The notes below the pieces were generated by a model. That model had not been told where the DNA came from, did no database searches, and was given only the letters and a program-made list of their open reading frames with translations. Below, one piece after another: positions 44,877-55,700 of a DNA stretch of 64,000 bases. Source of the stretch: Tolypothrix bouteillei VB521301 (GTDB lineage: Bacteria; Cyanobacteriota; Cyanobacteriia; Cyanobacteriales; Nostocaceae). The stretch's first letter is position 1; every line of letters begins with the position of its first letter. A program made the position numbers and the translations under genes. The stretch covers positions 5,834,204-5,898,203 of the forward strand of contig NZ_JHEG04000001.1 in NCBI RefSeq assembly GCF_000760695.4, written 5' to 3'.

Positions 44877-46505
44877 TTAACTCAATAAATTCACTGGTAG
44901 TAAGAGTTGCGATCGCACCTCTCCCCCACAACTGACCATCAATGTAATAACCTCCGCCTCCATCCCCAATGACGATCCATTACCGGGATTCATGGAATAT
45001 GCGGGGAAACAGGCTGCACTCAAACTCAAGCGGAAGAAGTTTCCCCTGGCAATTCTGACACAGGTCGTCTGCAAGTAAATTTGTCTTTTGGTCAGATCGC
45101 TACCATGAGAGCGAAGATAGCCTTGTGTCACGTTGTAAACTTGTCCCTCTGGATACACTTGTGACAGTACAGCACACAAATCGTAACTGGGTTTATCGGA
45201 ACTACACCAAACTTCAACCACAATATCACCAGCTAAATACAAATCTTCTTCTAAGACTTCGCTTGTATAAGTGAGAACATCTGAACGACAATCGATGTGC
45301 GATCGCTCAAAGGAACCTGCACTCATTGCTGCATGACCGCCCAATGATGGAACGGGTCGCCAGGGGTCATGAACGAGAACATCGGTCTTGCTAATTGCTA
45401 ATGGCTGATGGCTAATGGTTCCCGAATCTTCTCGAATGTTACTAAGTCCTTGACTTGACAAATAGTAACTTTTATGGGCTGTATCGGGAAAACTATCAAA
45501 CTTGCGCCAGCGATCGCTACCCATTTCAAACAAGCAAACAGGTGGTTCCTCAAGCAATCCCGTATCTATACCTTTAAGAAATTGGTCGAACCACCGAATT
45601 TGCATTTCATCGACAGGGCTAGCAGCATTAATACCAAAATTAACACCACCAACTTTGCGACCCCAAGGCAAATGTGCCCACGGTCCTACTAGCAGTTGTT
45701 GGCGGTACTGGCTCCGTGCTGCCAGATCCTTATATAAATGCATTGTCCCGCGCAAGTAAGTATCAAACCACCCTCCAATATGAAACACGGGCAAATCGAC
45801 ATTTTGGAAGTATGTTTTGGGTGAAAGTTGTTCCCAGTATTCATCGGGTTGGGAATGAGCCAGCCAATCGTGATAAAACGAGTCAGGGGAAAAATTCTGC
45901 AAAACTTCAGGGCGATTGGGGCTTGTATCGTGCAAAGGCAAATTACCACAAGCAGCACGCAAAGCATGGTAAGCTTTCTCATCCTGTCGCAAACGTGCTG
46001 TTTCTGTGGCTAGCTGAAGCGCCCAGGCGAGATTGCTCTGCAAGCAGAATGCTCCACCTTCGTATGCCCAATCTGCATATAAATCGTAGCCAATCATTGC
46101 AGGGCAAATAGTTTTTAACGCCTGTGGTTTGGTAGCGGCTGCATAGAGTTGCGTCATACCTTGGTATGAAAAACCGTACATCCCTACTTCACCAGTACTC
46201 CCCGGTAGTTTTGCTGCCCAGTTTACTGAATCTTCTCCATCTTCAATTTCACGGGCAAAAAGCTGAAACTCTCCTTCGGATGTCCCTCGTCCCCGTACAT
46301 CTTGAATCACGACGATATACCCGCAAGCCGCATACCATGTAGGATGGGCGTAAACAACCGTAGATGCGATCGCTCTTCCATAAGGTTGTCGCATCAACAG
46401 TACGGGAAATTCTCCTTCTGCATCAGGACGGTATACGTCCGCATCAAGGCGAATGCCATCACGCATGAGTACAGATAAAGTTTCTTTGGGACAGACATTA
46501 AACAT
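44877..46505 (-). CDS. CocE/NonD family hydrolase (542 aa)
   Basis: An alpha/beta hydrolase of the X-Pro dipeptidyl-peptidase/cocaine esterase class. The front has DGIRLDADVYRPDAEGEFPV and MRQPYGRA. The oxyanion segment is VIQDVRGRGTSEGEF, and the nucleophile Ser is in GMYGFSYQGMTQ (G-x-S-x-x-G). The C-terminal jelly-roll domain (about 330-540) contains SDKPSYDLCAVLSQVYPEG and SSAC-like LSLSAACFPAYSMNPGNG, typical of the family. Substrates are esters or amides. An upstream GTG gives a 13-residue longer form; the ATG at 46505 is used. Confidence 0.92.
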   Translation of the reverse strand: MFNVCPKETLSVLMRDGIRLDADVYRPDAEGEFPVLLMRQPYGRAIASTVVYAHPTWYAACGYIVVIQDVRGRGTSEGEFQLFAREIEDGEDSVNWAAKLPGSTGEVGMYGFSYQGMTQLYAAATKPQALKTICPAMIGYDLYADWAYEGGAFCLQSNLAWALQLATETARLRQDEKAYHALRAACGNLPLHDTSPNRPEVLQNFSPDSFYHDWLAHSQPDEYWEQLSPKTYFQNVDLPVFHIGGWFDTYLRGTMHLYKDLAARSQYRQQLLVGPWAHLPWGRKVGGVNFGINAASPVDEMQIRWFDQFLKGIDTGLLEEPPVCLFEMGSDRWRKFDSFPDTAHKSYYLSSQGLSNIREDSGTISHQPLAISKTDVLVHDPWRPVPSLGGHAAMSAGSFERSHIDCRSDVLTYTSEVLEEDLYLAGDIVVEVWCSSDKPSYDLCAVLSQVYPEGQVYNVTQGYLRSHGSDLTKRQIYLQTTCVRIARGNFFRLSLSAACFPAYSMNPGNGSSLGMEAEVITLMVSCGGEVRSQLLLPVNLLS

Positions 46506-46544
46506 TTCAATAGGAAAGGCAATCAACCTGAATAAGTTCAACAC

Positions 46545-46944
46545 TTGAAAACTTAGGTTTGCAAGAGTTACCAGGTTTTTTAGTTGCTATCATTTTACGT
46601 TACTCAGTACCTCTATCAAATCATCGATCGCTTTTGCCATAAAACCTCTACCAGAGAAATATCAATGTTCGCCACAACTTCTGCTTCTTAACAGATATAA
46701 ATGCGTAGCTACTGATACAAAATTTAATATTAAATCGCAATTTGATATACAGATTTCAAGGGAATATTATGTAGTGCTTTCTCTTTTGCCAACACAATTA
46801 GCCATAAAAGAGGTAATGAGACGTGAGAGTCAAATGAGTGCTATATCGCCCTGAACTCCGTTCTTATAACACATTCCAGGGAAATGATGTCCGTTAAAGT
46901 GCATCCCGCTATCAAGAAAACTTTTACAAGTTTATAACCCGAAC
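46545..46944. other. Gene-free stretch between divergent genes
   Basis: AT-rich spacer holding the promoters of the CocE gene (minus) and the EamA gene (plus). Just before the latter a 17-codon frame, MMSVKVHPAIKKTFTSL (46883-46936), ends 8 bases before the ATG. It may be a leader peptide or chance. Confidence 0.35.
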
Positions 46945-47940
46945 ATGACAGTATTAAATGACTGCAATCAACCTACACAAAAAGGCTTGCACGCTCTTGG
47001 TGTAATCCTGCTAGTCGCCGCATCCTTAATCTGGGGTACAACCTTTCCACTCATTAAAAATGCGATCGGTAGCCTTTCACCATCTGCAATACTCGCAAGC
47101 CGCTTTGTTGTAGCTGCAGTGGTGTTAGCTCCTTACTTGCGCTGCTTGAATGCTAAATTAATCCGCGACGGATGTCTCTTAGGACTGGTGCTCTTTGCTT
47201 CTTTTGCGACCCAAACAATGGCGCTTCAGACAATCCATGCAAATCGGGCGGCATTCATTAGTAGCCTGACCGTCGTTATTGTCCCCCTTTTGGGTTTGCT
47301 GATCGGTCAGCGCGTACTGCTGAAAACTCTGTTAGCAGCTGGAGTTGCCATCACTGGTATTGGAGTCATGTCATGGGAAAGCGGACAGCTAAGTGTGGGT
47401 GATTTCTTGTTGTTTGGTAACGCTTTCATCTACGCCGTGTACATTTTGATTCTTGAAAAAACTACACAACGCCACCCAACCCTTTCACTCACCGCCGTTC
47501 AAGTCTGGGTTATAGCGGTGCTTGGAATGCTTTGGGCAACACCTGAACTGGTTCGAGAAATCCACGCAATTGGTACGAACATCAATGCAGTTCTTTACCT
47601 GGGTCTGGTTGCTACTGCTGCTACTGTCCTGATAGAGACAATGAGCCAGCGCTGGGTTTCCGCTCAAGAAGCAGCGCTATTTTATACACTCGATCCAGTG
47701 TTTTCAGCAGTTATCTCGTTTTTACTGCTTGGTGAGACACTTGGAGTTCGTGGTTTGATTGGAGCAACGTTAGTCTTAGCAGCAATGGTATTAAGCCAAG
47801 GTGGAAAGGATACACAGGACAACACAGAGATCGAGACGCTGTGCCTTCCCTTTGAATCCTCTGACGACTCTCACCTGTCACCGCTTACAATTTCATTGCA
47901 TCCGGAAACACGTCAGTTAGTTGAATTAGGGAAAGATTGA
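46945..47940 (+). CDS. EamA/DMT-superfamily exporter (331 aa)
   Basis: Ten hydrophobic spans in two EamA halves are seen: the first half from about 20 (GVILLVAASLIWGTTFPLIK, with the family's W-G-x-x-F motif) and the second from about 155 (GDFLLFGNAFIYAVYILILE; SLLLGETLGVRGLIGATLVL-like ending). Members export metabolites or amino acids, but the substrate is not predictable. The 45-residue tail after the last span is polar. There is no close operon partner. Confidence 0.88.
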   Translation: MTVLNDCNQPTQKGLHALGVILLVAASLIWGTTFPLIKNAIGSLSPSAILASRFVVAAVVLAPYLRCLNAKLIRDGCLLGLVLFASFATQTMALQTIHANRAAFISSLTVVIVPLLGLLIGQRVLLKTLLAAGVAITGIGVMSWESGQLSVGDFLLFGNAFIYAVYILILEKTTQRHPTLSLTAVQVWVIAVLGMLWATPELVREIHAIGTNINAVLYLGLVATAATVLIETMSQRWVSAQEAALFYTLDPVFSAVISFLLLGETLGVRGLIGATLVLAAMVLSQGGKDTQDNTEIETLCLPFESSDDSHLSPLTISLHPETRQLVELGKD

Positions 47941-48174
47941 TAATTCTTTTAATGACGATTTGAAAAATATATGTCAAATAAAACACTCTTGCGATCGCAG
48001 TAAGCAGTGCATTGGGGGGTTCCCCCCATTGAAGCATTTGTCTTTGACTTCAAAAGTTTGTGGTTGATTGACTTTTTTGGTTGATTGCTTTGTCCTGGTG
48101 TTACATACTCGATTTCGAGATTGATGGTATTTTGTTTTTGCACAAACTCCTTTATCCCAATTGCGGTACAAGCC

Positions 48175-48813
48175 ATGACACTCAATTTATATTTCCTGCG
48201 ACATGGAGAAACGACTTTCAGTCAAAGTGGTAATTTCTGCGGTGAAACTGATGCGGAGTTGACCTCTGAAGGGATACAGATGGCAGAGAGTTTTGCCGAG
48301 GTTTATCAAAAATTGAAGTGGGAAGCTGTTTATGTTAGCCCAATGAAGCGCACAATTGCAACTGCCAAGCCATTTTGTGATGCTATCGGTATGGATATGC
48401 AGTTGCGTGACGGGCTTAGAGAAGGTAGTTACGGCGAATGGGAAACTAAGAGTAAATCCTTTGCTCAGGAGAATTACGCAGAAAATTATGTAAAATGGTT
48501 GACAGAACCCGCTTGGAATGCACCCAAAGGCGGGGAAACTGCGGTGGATATTGCTAACCGTTCTATGCCTGTCATTGCTGAAATTCAAGAAAAACATCCC
48601 CAAGGGAATGTTTTAGTCGTTTCCCATAAAGCCACGATTCGGATTATGCTTTGCAGTTTACTGGGAATTGATTTGGGGCGCTATCGCTATCGGGTGAATA
48701 TTTTGGTCGCGTCAGTCAGTATGGTGAAATTAGACGTTCACGGTCCTTTGTTAGAAATATTAGGCGATCGCCATCACATACCCGATCGTATTCGCTCTCG
48801 TCCGGGAACATAA
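48175..48813 (+). CDS. Histidine phosphatase family protein (212 aa)
   Basis: Phosphoglycerate-mutase-like fold. The catalytic core is LYFLRHGETTFSQSGNF (RHG motif, His phosphorylated), then YVSPMKRTIATAKPF with the second Arg, and the second His in VLVVSHKATIRIML. It is probably a small-molecule phosphatase such as an alpha-ribazole phosphatase or a PGM-like protein. The ATG at 48175 directly before the first strand is chosen; 30 residues of a longer frame in front have no homologous look. Confidence 0.92.
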   Translation: MTLNLYFLRHGETTFSQSGNFCGETDAELTSEGIQMAESFAEVYQKLKWEAVYVSPMKRTIATAKPFCDAIGMDMQLRDGLREGSYGEWETKSKSFAQENYAENYVKWLTEPAWNAPKGGETAVDIANRSMPVIAEIQEKHPQGNVLVVSHKATIRIMLCSLLGIDLGRYRYRVNILVASVSMVKLDVHGPLLEILGDRHHIPDRIRSRPGT

Positions 48814-49135
48814 TAGTCCCTACTAGTACAGCACGGCGTAAATAAGGCAACCATTAATAGGAAGGAAGAAGCTTATATTCAAAGCTTTTAAGCCTTCTGC
48901 CCTCTGCCTCCGGACTTCTGCCTTCGTGTACTAGCAGTTTGTCAAAAAATTATTGACACGATTTCCCAGGCATAACTTGTATTAAATAAATATTATTATG
49001 CATCGCACTCTCGCCTAAAAACCAGATTGTGGGACGAGCGTCCTTGCTCGTCCCAAATTAATAGCGAGCTTTTCAGTTCGCACTACAAAAAATTTTGGGC
49101 TATCTTTGTATTTGGAAGTTCAGATGGATGTGGGA
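48814..49135. other. Gene-free stretch with cyanobacterial spacer repeats
   Basis: The piece CCTTCTGCCCTCTGCCTCC followed by ACTTCTGCCTTC (48890-48925) is a repeat that occurs also at 19560-19600. CTAGTACA and its complement flank it at about 48825 and 48930, so a further small MITE-like unit is likely. No gene is seen. Confidence 0.45.
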
Positions 49136-49594
49136 TTAGTATATCGGTGCCAAGGTATCCACTCTACCAAGTACTGACATATCTTCCTCATCTAATGCCA
49201 CTGGTGTCCCACTGCGAATCAGTTCGGCAAAATCCTCATTAGGAACCATAATAGTCAACGTATACAATCGACTCGAACCTGTATTTTTAATCAAATGAGT
49301 ACCTGTAGGTGGAACTAATAAACTATCTCCTGCTTTAATGGGAACAGTTTTGCCATCGCATATGGCTACACCTTCCCCTTTCAGAACAAAAAACATTTCT
49401 ACTGCCATTTGATGGCGGTTTGGTGGTGTTTTGCCACCAACGTCAAAAATTTCTACACAACAAGTCAAAGAAGTATTGGCACTAGCTGGATCGAACACGA
49501 TCGCCAACCGATTTGAGTCGTTCGGAGCGATCCGATAGGCTTGGTAATCTTTCGGAGACTTGACGACAGGAATAACACAACGAGTAGCACGCAT
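49136..49594 (-). CDS. Cupin-domain protein (152 aa)
   Basis: A single cupin_2 barrel. The first motif is NRHQMAVEMFFVLKGEGVAI (metal ligands His and Glu), and the second is DSLLVPPTGTHLIKNTG (His). It may be a regulator-like sensor or a metal-dependent enzyme. It follows the isochorismatase-like gene with a 4-base gap on the same strand, so the two are co-transcribed. With the divergent amidohydrolase they suggest a short catabolic pathway. Confidence 0.85.
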   Translation of the reverse strand: MRATRCVIPVVKSPKDYQAYRIAPNDSNRLAIVFDPASANTSLTCCVEIFDVGGKTPPNRHQMAVEMFFVLKGEGVAICDGKTVPIKAGDSLLVPPTGTHLIKNTGSSRLYTLTIMVPNEDFAELIRSGTPVALDEEDMSVLGRVDTLAPIY

Positions 49595-49598
49595 TTAT

Positions 49599-50387
49599 TT
49601 ATCCTCCGTGGTTATTGAGGTTACTTAGTGCTGTGAAAATAGCTTGGGAATCCGTCACAAAGCCAAAGCACTGATTGACGTTGTAAAGTGTCGCCAGCCA
49701 ACAGTAATCAGGAGAAGTTGTGGCGGTACAATCTTTGATTAACAGGCAGTCATAACCCAAGAAATTGGCATCACACAGGGTTACCATGACACACTGATCG
49801 GCATTAACGCCTGCAAATAATAGGGTATTTCTACCTAAATTCTTTAAGATACTATCTAAGGGTGTATCCCAAAAAGCACTCATGCGGTATTTATCGACTC
49901 GAATGTCTTGAGGGAATTGTTCCAATTCATCCACCACCGCCGCCGCCCAACTACCAGCCATCAGAACTTGAGCGCCATTACTCGGTAAGCGATCGCCCAA
50001 GCCTACACCTTCCCCTGTAGGATTGTAAACGTGAAGTACATTGGCACTAATATTAAGTAAATCGGGACGATTACCCCAATTCACCCAGATAACGGGAACG
50101 CCTTTTTCCCGAAGTGCGGGCAATAAGGCTTGCAACGGTTCAATCGGTTTGCGTGCTGGGGTAACATCTACACCGATATGCGCCAGCCAACCATCAGGGT
50201 GACAAAAATCGTTTTGCATATCAACAACGAGAATGGCAGTTTTTGCCAAGTCAAGGCGCAGAGTTTTAGTTTCTGTTGGTAAGATAACGGGTTGTGGGGG
50301 TTGGGGCGGACGAGTAATATCTGCAAACGTCTGGCTGACTGCCCATGCGTTTGGTGCAATTCCTAAATTCCGAAGAGGTACATTCAT
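49599..50387 (-). CDS. Isochorismatase-like cysteine hydrolase (262 aa)
   Basis: A Cys-hydrolase of the isochorismatase fold. The catalytic Asp is in AILVVDMQNDF (about 48), the Lys in RVDKYRMSAFWDT (about 155), and the Cys in GVNADQCVMVTL (about 193). The extended N-terminus and the overall length resemble ureidoacrylate/biuret-type amidohydrolases. It probably cleaves a C-N bond in an amide or urea-like compound. It precedes the cupin gene (4-base gap) and is divergent from an amidohydrolase gene only 81 bases away. Confidence 0.87.
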   Translation of the reverse strand: MNVPLRNLGIAPNAWAVSQTFADITRPPQPPQPVILPTETKTLRLDLAKTAILVVDMQNDFCHPDGWLAHIGVDVTPARKPIEPLQALLPALREKGVPVIWVNWGNRPDLLNISANVLHVYNPTGEGVGLGDRLPSNGAQVLMAGSWAAAVVDELEQFPQDIRVDKYRMSAFWDTPLDSILKNLGRNTLLFAGVNADQCVMVTLCDANFLGYDCLLIKDCTATTSPDYCWLATLYNVNQCFGFVTDSQAIFTALSNLNNHGG

Positions 50388-50468
50388 AACATTGTTACAC
50401 CCGAAACCATTGCTTATTTTTTAACGTGAAAATCCTCCGAAGGTTCTATTACTTAATCAAGGTTAAAT

Positions 50469-51869
50469 ATGGTGAACTTTACTATCCAGAATGTTTTGAT
50501 TGCCACTGATGATGATTATGTCACCGTAGACGTGCAAGTTATAGATGGAACTATAGCTAAGGTAGCACCTCATTTAGAAGTTGTTGGTACAGTCATTAAC
50601 GGTGAGAATAAATTACTACTGCCGGGATTTGTCAATGCTCACACTCACTCCTCAGAAATGTGGCAACGAGGGGCAATTCCACCTCTACCATTAGAATTAT
50701 GGTTGGCAGAACTTTATGATTTTGCACCTCTTGATACAGAAAAAGTTTACTTAAGTGCTCTAGGTACGGCAGTAGAAACTCTACTATCGGGTGGTACGAG
50801 TGTAGTGGATCATCTCGTATTGATTCCAGGACAAGAGTTAGAAACAATTGCAACTGCTGTTCGGGCTTATCAAGAAATTGGCATCCGCGCCTTTGTTGCA
50901 CCCCTCATTCAAGATGAATCCCTGACGGCTGGTATGCCATCTGGGGAAATTGAGCAAGCACACGAACCCTACTTTCGCTCAACCACAGCAACATTAGAAC
51001 TCATAGAAGAAGCTGTCAGACAGTTTCACCGTCCGGATGAGGGGATGAATATTCTAGTTGCTCCCACAGGGATACAATTATGTTCCGATGCTTTGTTTGA
51101 GGGGTGTAGTGAGTTAAGCGATCGCTACAATCTTTGCCGTCACTCCCACTTACTGGAAACCAAAGCACAAGAAAAACTAGCCCAAGAAAAATACGGTTGT
51201 ACTGCTGTCGAACATTTAAAGCGCATTGGTTACCTAGACCATCGTACCTCATTAGCCCATTGCGTTCACCTCACAGACAATGACATTGCCATCCTTGCCC
51301 AAACAAAATCCACAGTAGTACACAATCCTTTAAGCAATCTGCGATTGGGCAGTGGCATCGCCCCCATTTTAAAATATCGCCAAGCAGGGGTAAATGTCAC
51401 TTTTGGTTGCGATGGGGCTTCTAGCAACGACTCCCAAGATTTACTAGAAGCTATCAAAATAGGTTCTATATTACATAACGTTACAGATCTAGATTACCAG
51501 CACTGGATTACCTCACGCCAATCAGTAGAAATGGCATCCCTAGGTGGTGCAAAAGGATTGAACGTAGCAGATACACTGGGTTCAATTTCTGTAGGGAAGA
51601 AAGCCGATTTGGTATTGTACGATCTCACGAGCTTATCCCTATTACCACGTACAGATCCCATTGGCTTACTAGTTCTCGGTCGTCCTACCAATGTTGTTAA
51701 TAGCGCGTGGGTAAATGGCAAGCAGATTGTTGCTGATGGACAAGTAACCACTATTAACGTTAATGAGTTACGACAGGAGTTGTTTAACCACAGTCAATGG
51801 CATGCAAATCGCAAATCTCAAACGGTTGCCCAAATTGAAGCACATTATCGGGCTGTCATGGGATTATAA
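50469..51869 (+). CDS. Amidohydrolase-superfamily deaminase/hydrolase (466 aa)
   Basis: A metal-dependent TIM-barrel amidohydrolase of the SsnA/TrzN/AtzA branch. The metal His pair is in GFVNAHTHSSEMWQRG (about 58), the third His in CRHSHLLETKAQEK, the fourth in LAHCVHLTDNDIAI and the Asp in VTFGCDGASSNDSQDLL. The product has the expected ending with an isolated beta domain (GLNVADTLGSISVGKKADLV). It likely deaminates or dechlorinates a nitrogen heterocycle. With the divergent Cys-hydrolase and cupin genes it forms a module of degradation. The ATG is supported by AAGG upstream. Confidence 0.9.
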   Translation: MVNFTIQNVLIATDDDYVTVDVQVIDGTIAKVAPHLEVVGTVINGENKLLLPGFVNAHTHSSEMWQRGAIPPLPLELWLAELYDFAPLDTEKVYLSALGTAVETLLSGGTSVVDHLVLIPGQELETIATAVRAYQEIGIRAFVAPLIQDESLTAGMPSGEIEQAHEPYFRSTTATLELIEEAVRQFHRPDEGMNILVAPTGIQLCSDALFEGCSELSDRYNLCRHSHLLETKAQEKLAQEKYGCTAVEHLKRIGYLDHRTSLAHCVHLTDNDIAILAQTKSTVVHNPLSNLRLGSGIAPILKYRQAGVNVTFGCDGASSNDSQDLLEAIKIGSILHNVTDLDYQHWITSRQSVEMASLGGAKGLNVADTLGSISVGKKADLVLYDLTSLSLLPRTDPIGLLVLGRPTNVVNSAWVNGKQIVADGQVTTINVNELRQELFNHSQWHANRKSQTVAQIEAHYRAVMGL

Positions 51870-51953
51870 GATGGGGACTGGCGATTGGGAACCAGGAAAG
51901 AGACATCTTCATACTTAGTTGTGGGATTTTCCTATAAATAACCGACCTGTAAA

Positions 51954-51984
51954 AATACTGAGTTTCAGAAACTCAGTATTTTCT
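51954..51984 (+). terminator. Rho-independent terminator
   Basis: AATACTGAGTTTC and GAAACTCAGTATT are perfect complements around a minimal loop and are followed by TTTCT. It lies 85 bases after the amidohydrolase stop. Confidence 0.75.
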
Positions 51985-52780
51985 CACGAACAGAGTTGTA
52001 AATAATCGTTAACTTTTAGAGTATTTAAAGCTCAATCGAACATTTTAGTCTTGACCATCAAATTTTACCCAACCATAATGGAATAAGTTTTGGTATCCTT
52101 ATGTCCAAACTGTATCAGGATAAATGACTAGTACATTGATAAGGGAGGTAAAAGAGGTAGTAAAAGTACCTAGTATCTACGTAAAGCAGAAATTAAGACG
52201 ATCTGTAAACTCCTCGGCGTTTTAAAGGATACTGTTGGCGCATGGTAGAGCAGACCTGACCTCGTTCCCAGACAGAGCCTGGGAATGCCTTCCGAGAGGC
52301 TCCGCCTCCAGTACTTCCTAACGTAGATTCTATATATTCATAAGTTAAAAATTTTACAAGTATTTAAACTTTGTATTCTTTTCGCTCCAGTATACTGAAA
52401 ACGGCATATAACCGTTTTTTGTCAGAAGAGTGTCATAGCAGTTGTAGGGGCGCAAAGCCTTGCGCCCTTGCAATTGTTAACAGTATGGAAAGTTAGTTTC
52501 TAAACCGTTTTTAGTATCAATAGATGCAGCTAGTTTTAGATTTGGCAAACTGATTGACATCTTAGAAAGCTATATGGGTGCATAAGTTGGAATTACAGCC
52601 AAATCATGATTTTACACCTGTTGCTAATGCGATTGAGGAAAACTAGATTTCCGGTTCTCTCCCCTTTCCAAGGGAAAGGTTAGGGTGGGGTAGAACCTCA
52701 ATATAAAACATAAATTCTTCAGTTATTTCAAACTTGTGTGTCTACCAGAGTTATTAATTATCTTAATTTAAAGAAAAAAT
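51985..52780. other. Gene-free stretch before the giant RTX gene
   Basis: About 800 bases of AT-rich spacer. It contains short cyanobacterial repeats: CTCGTTCCCAGACAGAGCC (52261), GTTGTAGGGGCGCAAAGCC (52440) and CTCCCCTTTCCAAGGGAAAG (52659). A stretch directly before the gene, TTAATTTAAAGAAAAAAT, has only a weak ribosome site. No coding frame is supported. Confidence 0.45.
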
Positions 52781-55700
52781 ATGAGTTCTGTACAATTTTT
52801 AAATCAAGGGATTGCATTAGCTAAAACTAAACTGCAAGAAAAAGCTCAAGAACAGGGGTGGAGAGACTTACTGACAAAAGCATTTGACAATTTCACTTCT
52901 TTGCCTCAAGTTGAAAATTTAACTCAACCTTGGAGTGTGGGAGATTTTAGCAATCTTCCTCATATTGAAATTGTCAGTTCAGAGATTTTGGGAAACGCGA
53001 ATGCAGCTTATGCAGCTAGTTTAAATACAATTTATATTTCACAAGATTACCTCAATAAATCTGAAACAGAAGATATTGCATCTGTTGTCTTAGAAGAAAT
53101 CGGACATTTTTTGGATAACCATTTAAATTTTAATCTGGATAGTGCGGGAGATGAAGGAGCGATTTTCTCAGCCTTAATTCAAGGCAAAGTTTTAGATGAC
53201 TATTTACTGCAACAGTTACGAACAGAAGACGATCGCATTTTCATTCACGTGAATGGGCAAGTTATAGCAGCAGAAGCAGAGACTAGCCCAGAAAGCAACT
53301 TATCCCTTTTAAGCCAGTCTATAAAGCCTTTACTTGATAATATTAAACAGGCAGTTGCAGGACAAAATTTAACAAATCTGCCAATATTAGGGGATGTTCC
53401 TCTTGGTAATTATGTCAACGACTTCATCACAGATACAGTTGAAAAAAGAATATTAGATGAACTCGATAAAATTACTAACAAAACCACAGCGTCCGTGCAG
53501 CAAGCTTTATTTGATGCGTTAAAGCCTGAAAGCCAAGGCGGTTTGGGTTTGCTGTTAGACATAGATAACAATAACTTAATCGATCTCAATGATATAAAAA
53601 CTCCTACTGATGCTACTAGCATTGGGTTTCAATTCAAAATTGGCAAAAGCTTTACTCCCGATCTTTCCTTATCAAAAAGTTTAGGTTTGCCTAATTTAGG
53701 CATTAACTTAACAGGAGGTATTACTCCCAGTTTAGCATTTGGTTTAAATGTCGGCTTTGGAGTTGATAATACCACTGGTGCTGATGCTTTTTTCTTTGAC
53801 ACAGCTACTGCAGATGAATTCCAAGTCGAACTGAATGCAAATCTCAAAGATAAAACGGCTCAACCCTTAAATTTAGCTGGTTCGCTGGGCTTTCTACAAA
53901 TTAGCGCTACTGACAACGGTAGCAACCTCAATAGTAAATTTGCTGTTGACTTGACAAATACCACAAGTCAGCGTGTTAAATTCTCCAATCTTAACAATAT
54001 CAGCCTTGGTTCTCCTAACTTTACTGCAAACGCTAATCTAAAGTTACAGCTTGATACTGGCTTGGATAAAAATGGTAACTTACCATCAATTAGTGCTGAC
54101 TTTAATGTCAATAACTGGAGTTTAGGAGCAGCTATTCCCAGTGTTGAATTTAAAAATGTGGCTCTCGACTTGGGTTCTTTTGCCAACAACTTTGTGGGAC
54201 CAACTCTCAAAGATATCCAAAGAATTACACGCCCCATTGACTCCATCCTCAGTCCTCTTGTTGAACCACTCCCTGTTATTGATTACTCCTTGCTTGGTAT
54301 TGCTCAACAATTTGCACCGAGTTTGATACAACCCGGTACTGAAGATTTTATCAGACAAATTACTAAGACTCTCAAGCAATTTAATGGTCTTGCAGGTGAT
54401 GCTACAAACGGAATTAAAATCTATCTTGGTGATTTCAACGCCAATCCTAATAACCCAAACCCATCACCGGACGTAGTACAAAAAGTCGGAGCAAAGTCCA
54501 TTTTACCTCTTGGAGAAGAACCATCCAATAGCTACGTTGATTCCCTGAAAAAGCTAGAAGAAGAAGATGGAATTAAATTCCCGCTTTTAACCGATCCAAC
54601 TAAAGCTTTTAATTTGCTACTGGGTCAAAATGTGACTCTTTTTGAGTACAATCCACCTGGATTAAAGTTTGAAACGGGGACTTTAGGTTCGGGAATTATT
54701 CCTCCGATTCCTGTTTTTGGACCAGTTGTCATTCAGATTTATGCAAAAGCTGGCGCAAGTGCTCAATTTGGATTTGGTTATGATGCACAAGGATTGATTG
54801 ATTTTACCAAAAATAACTTTCAAAATCCTGTTGACCTAACTAATGGCTTCTTCCTGAGTAAACCCGAAAATAAAGGTTATTTCACTATATTTGGGGAAAT
54901 CGGTGCGGCTGCAGCCGTGAATCTCGCTGTTGTTGAACTTGAGGTAGGCGGAGGGCTGAGAGCTACTGTTGAATTGGGGAAAAATTCTCCTTCTAAAGTC
55001 CGGGGAAGCGAACTCTATGAAGATCCTCTATGTTTGTTAGCACCGAGTGGAAATTTAGCTTTAATCATCTTTGGATCTGTCACTCTTGACTTGGGCTTTT
55101 TTAGCTTTACCAAACGTCTGGACTTAGCCAATATTAACCTCATTGATTTTAATACGGGTTGCGATCCAAATGATAAGCACTTTAACGTTGAAGACCCGGA
55201 ACCCGATCCAGAAACTGAAGAGTTTTTGAAAGCACAAGGGGTGATCGATCGCAAGGGTACAAATAATGGCGAGACTATTACAGTTCAATATCTTTCTGGT
55301 AATAAAAAGGATGGAAATGAATCTGTATTGTTGCTAGGACTTGATTTTCCAGAAGGGAAGCCTCCCGGAAAACAATACGACTTTCTCAAAGCGATCGTCA
55401 TTGATGGGCGTTCTGGAGATGACACTATTACCCTGACTGATGGGGTTGATGTCTCCGCTCAACTCAATGGTGGTGAGGGGAATGATATTGTTATTGGCGG
55501 AGCAGGGAGTGATTTCTTAACAGGGGGAGCAGGTAGCGATCGCTTGGATGGTAAAGGAGGAAATAACACCACTAGCTATACAGATGCACCCAAGGGAGTC
55601 ATAGTTAACTTAGCTGCAAACATAGCCGTAAAAGACGGTTACGGTACGATTGACTTCCTGCAAAATATTCAAAATGTTGAAGGCTCGCAATTCAGAGATA

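Noticed and set aside
47949..48185. 78-codon minus frame before the histidine phosphatase
   Set aside because: It covers a C/G-run spacer repeat and the phosphatase start and has no ribosome site.
53080..53150. Active metalloprotease in the RTX protein
   Set aside because: The motif is EExxH, not HExxH, so the first metal ligand is missing.
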